From positions 1 through 46,696 of the forward strand of contig JAFTPT010000016.1 in the NCBI GenBank assembly GCA_017463155.1: 46,696 nucleotides of DNA. Reading direction: 5' to 3'. The position numbers and the translations under genes are program-made. The notes beneath the pieces were generated by a model. The model was not told the origin of the DNA and did no database searches. It saw nothing but the letters and a program-made list of their open reading frames with translations. Shown piece after piece: positions 8,088 through 16,209 of this stretch (the first letter of the stretch is position 1; each line of letters begins with the position of its first letter). This stretch comes from Blautia sp. GTDB taxonomy: Bacteria; Bacillota; Clostridia; Lachnospirales; Lachnospiraceae.

Positions 8088-10613
8088 ATGGGTAGATTCA
8101 GAAAAGCGTTACAGGCGGCGGGGATCGCCGCTGCGCTGTGTGCAATGCTCTTCCAGAGCGTGCAGGCGAAAGGCGTTGATACCAACTATACGCAGGTCTA
8201 CGGCCAGGTGGCCAAGGGCGCACGGAACAAGTACGTGAAGCTCCGCGGCAACGGCAAGGACAAGGTCACTCTCATGGTCTACATGATCGGGACCGACCTG
8301 GAGAGCAAAAACGGCATGGCTACGAGCGACCTGAACGAGATGCTCTACGCCGGCCTTGACAATTCCAAGGTGAACGTTCTCATCCAGACGGGCGGCTGCA
8401 AGCGTTGGCGCAATTCCGTGGTCAGTGCGGGAAAACAGCAGCGCTGGGCATTGAACGGACAGGGGATCGCGCTCCTGGATGAGAAAAAAGAAAAGACCAG
8501 CATGACGGATGAGGACGAACTGTCCGATTTTATCAAGTTCTGCGTCAAAAACGCTCCCGCGGACCGCTATATGCTGATCTTCTGGGATCACGGCGGCGGT
8601 TCGGTCAGCGGTTACGGCTATGACGAGACAAATCCCACGGATTCCATGAATATCGGCGAGATCTCCAAGGGCCTCAAGGACGCCGGCGTAAAATTCGATT
8701 TTATCGGTTTTGACGCGTGCCTGATGGCAACGCTCGAGACAGCCATCGCCATGGAGCCCTACGCGGACTACCTGATCGCCAGCGAGGAATCCGAGCCGGG
8801 TACCGGCTGGTACTACACCAACTGGCTCAAGCTGCTGAACGAGAGTTCTTCGACGAACACGCTGAACCTCGGCCGGCAGATCTGCGATGACTTTACCTCC
8901 AAGAACGCCATGTACGCGTCCAGCACGGGCACGACTCTTTCCGTGGTCGATCTGGCGGAGCTCGGAGGCACCGTGGCCGGCAGGCTCGGCGATTTCGGCG
9001 CGGATCTGACCACACAGCTGCAGAGCAACCAGTATCAGGAGGTCGCAACGGCCAGGAACGGAAGCCGGGAATTCTCCCCGTCCAACCGTCTTGACCAGGT
9101 GGACCTGGTGGACTTCTGCCTGAACCTGAATACCAAGGAGAGCAAGAGCTTTGCGGAGGCGGTCCAGTCTACCGTCAAATACAACCGTGTGAACGGGATC
9201 ACCAACGCCTACGGCCTGAGCATCTATTTCCCGAATTCCAGCCTGAAATCCGTCAACTCGATGGTCCAGATCTGTGAGGACATCGGCGTGGATTCCGGAT
9301 GGATGGAGGGAATCCGTACATACGCGACGCTTGAACAGTCCGGACAGATCATGGCGAACAACGGCTACAGCTATGGCAGCGGCTCCGGCAGCCTTCTGGA
9401 TATCCTTCTCGGCAGCGGCAGCTCCGGAAACGGCTCCTACAGCTACTCCAGCGGCTCCGGTTCCTCCGGAGGCGGAAGCTTCTTAAGCTCCCTGTTCCAG
9501 GATGCTTCCTCCGGCTCCTACAGCCAGAGCTCCGATACCGGCAGCCTGCTTTCCGCGCTCTTTGGCGGCGGCAGCACAGCCACACAGACACAGCAGACGC
9601 AGAGCACAGGCTCAGGTCTTCTCGAGGCGCTGTTCGGAGGCGGAAGTTCTTCTTCCTCTCAGCCCTACACATCCTACGGCTCCTACGGGAACATGAGCGA
9701 GCAGGATATCTACAACATGCTCATGCAGGCCTATGGCCAGCAGGGCACGAACAACGCCTACAACGCTTACGGAAGCACCAATCCTTACAGTGCAGCCGGC
9801 GGCGGGACCGCGGCCAGCCTGATGGACCTTCTGACCGGCGGCTATCAGTCCACCAGCGGCGCCTACTACGGTGTAAACGATTATTCCTCCATTTACGGGA
9901 ACTCCGGAAGCACCGGCTCCACCGGTTCGGACCTCATGAGCCTCGCGGCACAGATGCTGTTCGGACGGGCGATGGTCGGTTCCCAGACTCTGGAGCTCAC
10001 GGAAAAGGACGGCGAGCAGGTCCTTGAACTCAGCGAGGATATGTGGGACCAGATCACGGATGCGGAGCTGAACGTATTCGTGGACGACGGAGAAGGCTAC
10101 ATCGATCTGGGACTTGACAATGTCCTGGATTACACGGATGACGGAGACCTGATCGACGACTGGAACGGTACCTGGCTTACGCTCATGGGACAGCCGGTCG
10201 CCCTCTATCCGGTCAGCGATGAGGACGTGGACGATAACGGCCTGTATATCACGACCAAGTTCACGCCGGTTCTTCTGAACGGCGAGCGCGTCAACCTGAT
10301 CATCGAATTCAACGAAGAGACGGGCGTGGATTCCGTCCTCGGCGCACAGGATGTACTTCCGACCGGCGTGCAGGCGAAGGGTTATCGCGATCTGGAGCCG
10401 GGCGATGTGATCCAGCCGGTCTGCGATTACTTCACCTACGACGGTACATTTGAATCCCAGTACACGCTGGGCGATCCGTTCATCGTGCCGGATGACGCCG
10501 ATCTTCAGGTTGCGAACATGAAAGTGACCGGCGGAAGCCGCATGCTCTACACAGCCCGCCTGACTGATATCTACCAGGCGAACTACTGGCTGCCGATGAC
10601 CGAGTTCAAATAA
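8088..10613 (+). CDS. Secreted clostripain-like cysteine peptidase (C11 family)
   Basis: 841 residues. A signal peptide spans residues 1-27 (basic start, hydrophobic core, cleavage after VQA). The C11 catalytic domain is about residues 60-410: the catalytic His is near 168 in FWDHGGGSVSGYG and the catalytic Cys near 211 in GFDACLMATLETA, preceded by MVYMIGTDLES. Family members cleave after Arg or Lys. From about 425 to 630 follows a low-complexity Ser/Gly/Tyr/Gln-rich region with recurring LLSxLFGGGSS-type blocks, then a C-terminal domain of about 200 residues rich in acidic residues. ATG 8088 has AAAGGAG seven bases upstream. The long flexible insert may be a cell-wall spacer or a site of self-cleavage. 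A strong terminator follows. Confidence 0.9.
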   Translation: MGRFRKALQAAGIAAALCAMLFQSVQAKGVDTNYTQVYGQVAKGARNKYVKLRGNGKDKVTLMVYMIGTDLESKNGMATSDLNEMLYAGLDNSKVNVLIQTGGCKRWRNSVVSAGKQQRWALNGQGIALLDEKKEKTSMTDEDELSDFIKFCVKNAPADRYMLIFWDHGGGSVSGYGYDETNPTDSMNIGEISKGLKDAGVKFDFIGFDACLMATLETAIAMEPYADYLIASEESEPGTGWYYTNWLKLLNESSSTNTLNLGRQICDDFTSKNAMYASSTGTTLSVVDLAELGGTVAGRLGDFGADLTTQLQSNQYQEVATARNGSREFSPSNRLDQVDLVDFCLNLNTKESKSFAEAVQSTVKYNRVNGITNAYGLSIYFPNSSLKSVNSMVQICEDIGVDSGWMEGIRTYATLEQSGQIMANNGYSYGSGSGSLLDILLGSGSSGNGSYSYSSGSGSSGGGSFLSSLFQDASSGSYSQSSDTGSLLSALFGGGSTATQTQQTQSTGSGLLEALFGGGSSSSSQPYTSYGSYGNMSEQDIYNMLMQAYGQQGTNNAYNAYGSTNPYSAAGGGTAASLMDLLTGGYQSTSGAYYGVNDYSSIYGNSGSTGSTGSDLMSLAAQMLFGRAMVGSQTLELTEKDGEQVLELSEDMWDQITDAELNVFVDDGEGYIDLGLDNVLDYTDDGDLIDDWNGTWLTLMGQPVALYPVSDEDVDDNGLYITTKFTPVLLNGERVNLIIEFNEETGVDSVLGAQDVLPTGVQAKGYRDLEPGDVIQPVCDYFTYDGTFESQYTLGDPFIVPDDADLQVANMKVTGGSRMLYTARLTDIYQANYWLPMTEFK

Positions 10614-10630
10614 TAAACTGAAACAAGACA

Positions 10631-10658
10631 CGCGGAACGGGGGACCGTTCCGCGTTTT
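10631..10658 (+). terminator. Intrinsic terminator after the clostripain gene
   Basis: A perfect 10-bp stem (CGCGGAACGG with its complement at 10645-10654) around a GGGA loop, followed by TTTTCATT. Confidence 0.85.
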
Positions 10659-10667
10659 CATTGAAAA

Positions 10668-10695
10668 AAGACAGAGAACCGTCCCTTTGTCTTGT
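10668..10695 (-). repeat. Copy of the AAGACAG/CTGTCTT interspersed repeat
   Basis: About 27 bases, bounded by AAGACAG-like and TTGTCTT ends with the core GGGACGGTTCT on the minus strand. Related copies lie at 40517-40545, 40556-40584 and 46435-46462. Here it lies between convergent genes just after the terminator. Confidence 0.7.
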
Positions 10696-10704
10696 TTGTC
10701 TTGT

Positions 10705-11541
10705 TTAATTCGATCCAAAGAGCTTGATCTTATTTCGCACGACTTCTTTCATGGCTTCAATCTCATAGGGGATCAGGTTCATCAGGGTATGTGCGCCGGC
10801 CTCAATTCCACGGTCGATCCCGGCCCTTCCGGCCTTGTCCAGATCCGTAAAGATATTCACTTTGCAGATACCGCGCCGGGCTGCCTCGCGAAAATCGTCG
10901 TCAGAAAGACCGCTGCCTCCATGGAGCACCAGCGGCAGATCCGTGAGCTTCGAGATCCGGCTGATACGGTCAAAGTCCAGCTTGGGCGGGAACCGGTAGT
11001 CTCCGTGTGCGTTGCCGACCGCGACAGCCAGGGCATCGATGCCGGTCTTATCAACGAAATCCAGGGCCTGCTCCGGGTCCGTGAAATAGTCTGAAGGCTT
11101 CGCCAGCTTCCCTTCTCCTTCATTGTCTCCCACGTGTCCCAGTTCTCCTTCGACGGTAGCCCCCATCGCATGACAGATCCGTACCATCTCCGCTACGCCG
11201 GACAGGTTTTCCTCATAGGAGGCCGTGGAACAGTCATACATGATGGAAGTGAAGCCGAGCTTCAGCGCTTCCATACATTTGTCAAAGGTCAGGCCATGGT
11301 CGTAATGCACGGCCACGGGTACGCTGGCTTTTTTTGCCATGGGAATGAGATATGCAGCCACAAGCTCCAGCGGCATGGCCGGCAGCAGCACTTCAGCCGT
11401 GCCTACGATCACCGGCGCGTGTAATTCCTCGGCTGTTTCGATAACGGCTCTTGCCATTTCAACGTTTACTGCGTTAAAATAGCCAATAGCATACTGATTT
11501 GTCCTGGCGTCCTCCAATATATCCTTCATATTTACAAGCAT
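10705..11541 (-). CDS. Class II fructose-bisphosphate aldolase family protein
   Basis: 278 residues. Zinc-dependent class II aldolases reversibly split ketose bisphosphates into a triose phosphate and an aldehyde. Visible signatures are GYFNAVNVEMARAV, VAVHYDHG (catalytic Asp and first zinc His), VEGELGHVGDNEGE, AVGNAHGDY (zinc His), LVLHGGSGLSDDD (zinc His and phosphate-binding loop) and KVNIFTDL. The length fits the tagatose/fructose-bisphosphate aldolase group (GatY, KbaY, FbaA). The exact substrate cannot be told. GGAGG lies nine bases before the ATG. It is divergent from the EamA transporter. Confidence 0.92.
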   Translation of the reverse strand: MLVNMKDILEDARTNQYAIGYFNAVNVEMARAVIETAEELHAPVIVGTAEVLLPAMPLELVAAYLIPMAKKASVPVAVHYDHGLTFDKCMEALKLGFTSIMYDCSTASYEENLSGVAEMVRICHAMGATVEGELGHVGDNEGEGKLAKPSDYFTDPEQALDFVDKTGIDALAVAVGNAHGDYRFPPKLDFDRISRISKLTDLPLVLHGGSGLSDDDFREAARRGICKVNIFTDLDKAGRAGIDRGIEAGAHTLMNLIPYEIEAMKEVVRNKIKLFGSN

Positions 11542-11672
11542 TCTATTATTCCTCCCTTCGGTCGGACATCCTTGCTTAGCATATCATAATCGGAGGCGCT
11601 TGTGTATGCCAAAAAAGAGCATCCGGAAAAACCCGAGGGAGAAACCTTGACACAGGAGTGACCATACATCCG

Positions 11673-12566
11673 ATGAATGACAAAAAACAACTGAAAGGTC
11701 ATCTGCTCTCCATTCTCTGCGTCATTGCGTGGGGAACCTCTTACCTTGTGAGCAAGAACCTGGTGGAAAAGATCACGCCGGCACAGCTGATGATCCTGCG
11801 CTTTGTGATCGCGTGGGCAGCGATCTGGCTCCTCTATCCGAAGTGGTATTTTAACTGGCGGGAAGAAGGACAGTTTCTTGTACTTGCACTGGTCGGCAAT
11901 ACCCTTTACTATCTGGCCGAAAACACGGCGCTCCGATTGACCCTCGCAAGCAACGTCAGCATTCTGGTCTCGGCGGCCCCGATCGCGTCTGCTCTGATCC
12001 TGCGGTTTTTTGAAAGGGATGAACGCCTTTCAAGACGGCAGATCACCGGCATAGGGATCGCTTTTTTCGGCGTCCTGTTTGTTGTTTTTAACGGTGTGTT
12101 TGTGCTGAAGCTGAATCCGCTGGGAGATCTGCTGGCGCTCGCAGCAGCGTTCTGCTGGGCGCTTTACGGATTCCTGTGCAAACGGATCATGGACAGATAC
12201 GATACGTTTCTCTGCACCCGTAAGCTGATGTTTTACGGAATGCTGACCATAACGCCCCTTCTGCTTAAGGACGGAGGCCTGAAAGGCATCCGGCTGCTGC
12301 AATTCAAAGATTTCTGCGGCGTGGCCTATCTCGGCCTGGTCTGCAGTGCCCTTTGTTATCTGATGTGGAATGAAGCGATCGCCGAGATCGGCGCAATGAA
12401 GGCGAATCTTTATGTCTATGCCGTTCCGGTCGTGACCATGATCGCGAGCGCCATCTTCCTTTCCGAGGGAATCACATGGGGCGGCGCGGTCGGAGGTATG
12501 CTGGTGGTCGGAGGAATGCTGCTGAGCAGTGTGACAAAGCCTTTTGGAAGGAGCAGGCATGTATGA
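11673..12566 (+). CDS. EamA/DMT-family transporter
   Basis: 297 residues with about ten predicted membrane helices arranged as two EamA repeats (first about 10-135, second about 150-285). Typical stretches are HLLSILCVIAWGTSYLVSKNLV, YYLAENTALRLTLASNVSILVSAAPI and YLMWNEAIAEIGAMKANLYVYAVPVV. Such proteins export or take up small metabolites; the substrate is not predictable. The start is uncertain: ATG 11673 has AGGAG 14 bases upstream, while GTG 11658 overlaps that AGGAG, so I prefer the ATG. The stop overlaps the start of the next gene in ATGA. Confidence 0.88.
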   Translation: MNDKKQLKGHLLSILCVIAWGTSYLVSKNLVEKITPAQLMILRFVIAWAAIWLLYPKWYFNWREEGQFLVLALVGNTLYYLAENTALRLTLASNVSILVSAAPIASALILRFFERDERLSRRQITGIGIAFFGVLFVVFNGVFVLKLNPLGDLLALAAAFCWALYGFLCKRIMDRYDTFLCTRKLMFYGMLTITPLLLKDGGLKGIRLLQFKDFCGVAYLGLVCSALCYLMWNEAIAEIGAMKANLYVYAVPVVTMIASAIFLSEGITWGGAVGGMLVVGGMLLSSVTKPFGRSRHV

Positions 12567-13138
12567 TCATTCGTGAAGATATGCTGGAGCTGACAAGGAG
12601 AATGACGCGTTCCAGGAATTGTTTTGACAGGATCGCCGGCAGTTATATGGACCGGGATGGGTATTCCGACGGCAGTTTTAATATAAGCTTTTTGAAGCTG
12701 TCAGCGGCCGAGGCGGAGGAGAAGCTGCGGATCGCAAAGACGATCCCCTTTGCAAAGACCAACGAGGAGCTGAAGCTGCATCCTTTTCCGGGAAGGGATA
12801 CAAAACAGATCTGTCAGCTTCTGATGGGGCTTCGGGAATGCGGACTAAAAAATGACGCATTGATGGACACATTCTGTGAATGGGTTGCCGGCCGCTACCG
12901 GAGCGAGGTGGATTACGGGATCTTTTTGTATCACGGAAGGTATGACGTGCCGGTCAAAGCCTCTGATAAAGAACGGCTGTGGGAATCCGAGGAAGTCTAT
13001 GATTTTCTGATCTGCGCGGTCGGTCCGCTGACAGGGGATTACGAGATGACGGATCCGGAGTGGGGATTTCTGTTCCCGGCGTTTACCGACAGGAGCACGG
13101 ATCTGTCGCATATCGCGGTATACAACAGAAAAAAATAG
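12563..13138 (+). CDS. DUF4317-like protein
   Basis: 191 residues, soluble. The start MIIREDMLELTRRMTRSRNCFDRIAGSYMDRDG resembles DUF4317 proteins of Clostridia, which begin with a similar motif before a conserved xGxYxD turn; the middle has LMGLRECGLKNDALMDTFCEW. Function is unknown. ATG 12563 overlaps the transporter stop codon (ATGA), and AAGGAG stands nine bases before it, so the two genes are translationally coupled. Directly downstream lies a lone antisense-RNA unit in the other direction, whose hairpin could also terminate this gene. Confidence 0.6.
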   Translation: MIIREDMLELTRRMTRSRNCFDRIAGSYMDRDGYSDGSFNISFLKLSAAEAEEKLRIAKTIPFAKTNEELKLHPFPGRDTKQICQLLMGLRECGLKNDALMDTFCEWVAGRYRSEVDYGIFLYHGRYDVPVKASDKERLWESEEVYDFLICAVGPLTGDYEMTDPEWGFLFPAFTDRSTDLSHIAVYNRKK

Positions 13139-13140
13139 AG

Positions 13141-13226
13141 AAAAGAAAATGACCGCCCCTCCCCAGGATAACGGTCATTTTCTTTTAACCTAACTGGGCT
13201 AACCGTCTATCGGCAGCACCTTTTCT
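13141..13226 (-). ncRNA. Solitary antitoxin-like RNA (type I unit without its toxin)
   Basis: Transcription from the minus-strand promoter at 13233-13261 should begin near 13226 and run through GGTGCTGCCGATAGACGG to a perfect 15-bp hairpin (13141-13155 with 13172-13186). The sequence closely matches the antisense RNAs of the two toxin units at 15.5 and 16.3 kb. On the plus strand only the last codons of the toxin gene (AAAAGAAAATGA) remain, and no toxin frame precedes them. Confidence 0.6.
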
Positions 13227-13232
13227 ACATTT

Positions 13233-13261
13233 ACTATAGAATATAGATTCATGTATGTCAA
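13233..13261 (-). promoter_or_regulatory. Consensus promoter of the solitary antisense RNA
   Basis: On the minus strand TTGACA (complement of 13256-13261), a 17-base spacer, then TATAGT (complement of 13233-13238). The same hexamers and spacing recur in the two complete units. Confidence 0.8.
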
Positions 13262-13323
13262 TTGTGAGAGAGTACTCTGGGTTTCGACAGATCTGCTTGC
13301 AGTCAATGGTGCAAGTATTTTGT

Positions 13324-13352
13324 TGTCAACATAGCGAGAATGCCTTATAATT
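13324..13352 (+). promoter_or_regulatory. Sigma-A promoter of the Ig-like surface protein
   Basis: TTGTCA, a 17-base spacer, TATAAT. The leader to ATG 13426 is about 66 bases. Confidence 0.75.
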
Positions 13353-13425
13353 GAATAAACAATACATGACAAAGCTGGTAAATATGATTTTACCATAAAT
13401 TCATGTTTAGATGGAGGACAATGAA

Positions 13426-15126
13426 ATGAAAAAGAATCTGTTCCGATTCATCGTCTTACTGGCCTTGACACTTCTATTTCCGTCTGCAGTGACATGGGCA
13501 GAAGAGGCACAGGAAATAGAGAGCGTTCTGTCTGACGGAGCGGAAGTTCCGGAGGATGCACAGCTTGAAGAGGAAATGGTAACTTTCGAAGAAGAGGCTG
13601 AAGCTTTTGAAGAAGAGGGAGAACCTTTCGAAGACGAGAGCGGAGCCTTGGAGGAAGAAGAGCTTCTGACAAGCAATGCGCCTATTGTCAACGAGGGGAA
13701 CAGTGACGGGGAACTGGAAATCAATATGTACCTGACCGTCGACGGTGGCACTCCGTTGTATCTTCACGATATCACATTTTATGTGGGATTGTTTGAAACA
13801 GACGAAGCCGGGGACGATTATCTTGTGGATATCGAGCCAATTTCCTTCTGGGATTCCTGCAGTGAATCCGCTGTCATCAGAGGACTGGATACACAGAAGC
13901 AGTACCATGTGAATGTGGTTGATGAGTACGGTGAGATTGTCGAAGTAGGTACGATGGGCAATAGCACATACGCTTCATATTTTTGGAATGGAAATGAGGT
14001 GCTGTTTTCAGAATCTGATACGAGTGTACAAGCAGATGTTTCAATCGAATTTATTGATGTTCCCGATGGCTATTATAAACCTGGTGAGATAAAGATCACA
14101 AAGAAATGTTTAGGATCCGACGGGAAAGCGAAAAAATCCATGCAGACCTTCTACGCAGGGATTTTTGCAGATGCAGACTGTACGATTCCGTCGGATCGGG
14201 TCGCTGAAAACATACTCGAACTCGATATGGATGGTAATTCGTCTGTTACTGTATCCACACTGGTGGAAATACCTGAATCCGACTTTTCGCTATATATTGC
14301 GGAGGTGGATGAAGACGGGAATCCGGTTAGTGAAGACATACAATTCCTGAGTAAATACCAGGTCAGCTACAGTAACAGCAGAGTCGTATTTGATACAGAA
14401 TCATTGCAAAAAAGTGTAACCATCACAAATCGTGAGAAGCCGGCTGAGCCTGCTTTATCAATTTCCAAAAAAGCTGTTACGCTGTATACAAAGGGATCGA
14501 CCAAAGCAACTTTGAAGGCGACTCTTAAGAATGGCAAAGGCACCATAAAATTCAAGACATCGAATAAGAAGGTTGCAACCGTTTCCAGCAAAGGTGTCGT
14601 CACAGCCAAGAAGGCCGGAAAGGCAGTGATCACAGCATACGTAAAGATAAACGGGAAGACGTATGCAGCGGACTGCACTGTTACGGTAAAGAATCCGTCA
14701 CTGTCTGTAAACAAGACATCGGTGACTCTGACGGAAGGGAAGACCTTTACAATCGTCGCAAAAGCAGTTCCTTCCGGAAAGGTGACATATACTTCTTCGA
14801 GCAAGAAGACAGCCACGGTAAGCAGCAAAGGGATTGTGACGGCGAAGAAAAAAGGAAATGCAACCATAACCGTGAAAGCGAACGGTGTGACGAAGAAAGT
14901 CAAAATCGTTGTCAAAGCCAAGCCTAAAGCCGCAAGTACGACGACGAAAAAAAGCTCTGGAAGTAGTTCGTCGTCCTCTTCTTCGAGCTATGTGTATGTA
15001 GCTGGCAGCGGTACTAAATACCACACGACCAATCACTGCGGAAATATGAATCCGAATAAAGCCCGTCGCATGACTTTACAGCAGGCAAAGAGTCGAGGAT
15101 ACACGGCGTGCAAGAATTGCCATTAA
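13426..15126 (+). CDS. Secreted Ig-like (BIG2) surface protein with C-terminal Cys/His module
   Basis: 566 residues. A signal peptide (MKKNLFRFIVLLALTLLFPS, cleavage near AWA-EE) is followed by a glutamate-rich stretch (about 25-80) and two regions that look like prealbumin-type or SpaA-like surface domains (for example TFYAGIFADADCT). Two BIG2-type Ig-like repeats span about 343-421 and 424-499 (VATVSSKGVVTAKKAGKAVI and TATVSSKGIVTAKKKGNATI). A serine-rich linker then leads to a terminal module (about 524-566) with YHTTNHC and GYTACKNC, resembling the zinc-binding Ada-type module. Related tails end the ImmA and MBL proteins nearby. ATG 13426 has GGAGG eight bases upstream. It has its own promoter and terminator. 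It is probably extracellular; the ligand is unknown. Confidence 0.75.
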   Translation: MKKNLFRFIVLLALTLLFPSAVTWAEEAQEIESVLSDGAEVPEDAQLEEEMVTFEEEAEAFEEEGEPFEDESGALEEEELLTSNAPIVNEGNSDGELEINMYLTVDGGTPLYLHDITFYVGLFETDEAGDDYLVDIEPISFWDSCSESAVIRGLDTQKQYHVNVVDEYGEIVEVGTMGNSTYASYFWNGNEVLFSESDTSVQADVSIEFIDVPDGYYKPGEIKITKKCLGSDGKAKKSMQTFYAGIFADADCTIPSDRVAENILELDMDGNSSVTVSTLVEIPESDFSLYIAEVDEDGNPVSEDIQFLSKYQVSYSNSRVVFDTESLQKSVTITNREKPAEPALSISKKAVTLYTKGSTKATLKATLKNGKGTIKFKTSNKKVATVSSKGVVTAKKAGKAVITAYVKINGKTYAADCTVTVKNPSLSVNKTSVTLTEGKTFTIVAKAVPSGKVTYTSSSKKTATVSSKGIVTAKKKGNATITVKANGVTKKVKIVVKAKPKAASTTTKKSSGSSSSSSSSSYVYVAGSGTKYHTTNHCGNMNPNKARRMTLQQAKSRGYTACKNCH

Positions 15127-15137
15127 TATGTATGAGA

Positions 15138-15174
15138 CAAATACCCCTCAGTTCATCTGCGGGGTATTTGCTTT
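15138..15174 (+). terminator. Intrinsic terminator after the Ig-like protein
   Basis: A perfect 10-bp stem (CAAATACCCC at 15138-15147 with GGGGTATTTG at 15161-15170), followed by CTTT. Confidence 0.85.
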
Positions 15175-15391
15175 AAATGGAAAAGAGCTAGTCAAAAGAA
15201 ACTCAGTCCAATAAGTTGGAACAATAAATAACTCGAGAAGGGTGTGCAACAAAATAGATAATAAGAACATATTGAGCTAATCATTGTTGTGTGATAAATT
15301 ATATTTGGGTGCTGCCATAGAAGGTAGGCGGTTAGCCCTCTGCGGAGGGCGTTTCTTGAGCCCTCCGGCGAAAGAAAGGAGGGCGATGCAA

Positions 15392-15487
15392 ATGGACGTA
15401 ATCGAATTGATGACGGTTTTGGGCTACACGTTTACCGTGTTTTTCGCCGGAATCACTTTAGGTGCGTTTTTGAGTAAAAGAAAATGA
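15392..15487 (+). CDS. Small hydrophobic holin-like toxin, copy 1
   Basis: 31 residues: MDVIELMTVLGYTFTVFFAG, then ITLGAFLSKRK, a single membrane helix with a basic tail. This fits the putative holin-like toxins of type I systems (TxpA/BsrG-like in size and layout), which damage the membrane when overproduced. GGAGG at 15378-15382 has ideal spacing to ATG 15392; ATG 15386 would be only three bases away. The ribosome site is paired in the leader (GCCCTCC 15360-15366 with GGAGGGC 15378-15384), and an alternative hairpin lies at 15335-15350. Such occlusion is typical of type I toxin messages. The stop codon lies inside the hairpin shared with the antisense RNA. Confidence 0.7.
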   Translation: MDVIELMTVLGYTFTVFFAGITLGAFLSKRK

Positions 15488-15563
15488 CCGCCCTCCAGCT
15501 AAGGTTAACGGTCATTTTCTTTTAAGTTAACAGGGCTAGCCGTCTATCGGCAGTACCTTTTAT
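15476..15563 (-). ncRNA. Antisense antitoxin RNA, copy 1
   Basis: Predicted from the consensus minus-strand promoter at 15570-15598, starting near 15563. It is convergent with the toxin message and overlaps its 3' end, including the stop codon and the 15-bp hairpin formed by 15476-15490 and 15509-15523. This is the arrangement of TxpA/RatA-type systems, where the RNA pairs with the toxin transcript 3' end and blocks it. The exact 3' end cannot be read from sequence. Confidence 0.65.
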
Positions 15564-15569
15564 GCATTT

Positions 15570-15598
15570 ACTATAGCATACGGAATCTTACATGTCAA
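15570..15598 (-). promoter_or_regulatory. Consensus promoter of antisense RNA copy 1
   Basis: On the minus strand TTGACA (complement of 15593-15598), a 17-base spacer, TATAGT (complement of 15570-15575). Confidence 0.85.
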
Positions 15599-15693
15599 TT
15601 ACAGCGGGATGGTCAAAAGGATTCCGAGGGATTCCAGAAGGATTTCAGTCCAATAAACTGGAATGATAAATTACTTGATGGAAGGAGAAGTAT

Positions 15694-15936
15694 ATGACAC
15701 TTGAGGAACGAGATGAACGGATGCGCGAAGAGGGCCGTGAAGAAGGCCGTATGGAAACGCTGGTATCATTGGTGTGCAAACAACTTTCCAAAGGAAAAAC
15801 ACCGCAGGAGATCGCGGAGATTCTGGACATGGACCTTTCTGTAATTCAGAAAATCTGCGATACAGCGGCGGACTTTGCATCGGAGTATCCGATCGATGAT
15901 ATTATGGCTGCTCTTGAAGAAAAAGAATGGATATGA
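15694..15936 (+). CDS. Free-standing Rpn C-terminal protein (candidate detached antitoxin)
   Basis: 80 residues: MTLEERDERMREEG, two REEG-type repeat units, then METLVSLVCKQLSKGKTPQE and a conserved tail ending MAALEEKEWI. It is nearly identical to the last 90 residues of the full Rpn protein at 25782-26714 and begins at the equivalent internal methionine (ATG 26442 there). GAAGGAG lies six bases before the ATG, and codons are intact, so it is probably a working gene and not decay. Rpn nucleases are known in E. coli to be held in check by short C-terminal products made from internal starts. A separate gene for this piece suggests a detached antitoxin or an anti-addiction gene. It lies between the two toxin repeats; a 37-base motif shared with them precedes it. 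Confidence 0.7.
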   Translation: MTLEERDERMREEGREEGRMETLVSLVCKQLSKGKTPQEIAEILDMDLSVIQKICDTAADFASEYPIDDIMAALEEKEWI

Positions 15937-16209
15937 AAAGAGCAGGATCACGAAAACTGAAAACATATTTGTATTCAATTGTATATGAGTTGGTTGTCCA
16001 TCAGGGGGGATTCAAAGAAACTCAGTCCAATAAGTTGGAACAATAAATAACTCGAGAAGTGAGTGCAACAAAACAAATGATAAGAACATATTGAGCTAAC
16101 CATTATTATATGATAAATTATAGTTGGTGCTGCCATAGAAGGTAGGCGGTTGGCCCTCTGCGGAGGGCTTTTCTTAAACCCTCCGACGAAAGAAAGGAGG
16201 GCGATGCGA

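Larger units (their letters stand above)
15195..15600 (+). repeat. Direct repeat copy A: complete type I toxin/antitoxin unit
   Basis: About 400 bases repeated with high identity at 16013-16417. The unit contains a 37-base motif with the dyad TCCAATAAGTTGGA, a possible toxin promoter (TTGAGC, 17 bases, TAAATT with an upstream TG), the structured leader, the toxin gene, a shared hairpin and the opposed antisense promoter. Sequence near the leader (GTGCTGCCATAGAAGG, then GGTTAGCCC) is repeated in inverted form at the far end (GGGCTAGCC, then GGCAGTACC). Confidence 0.8.
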
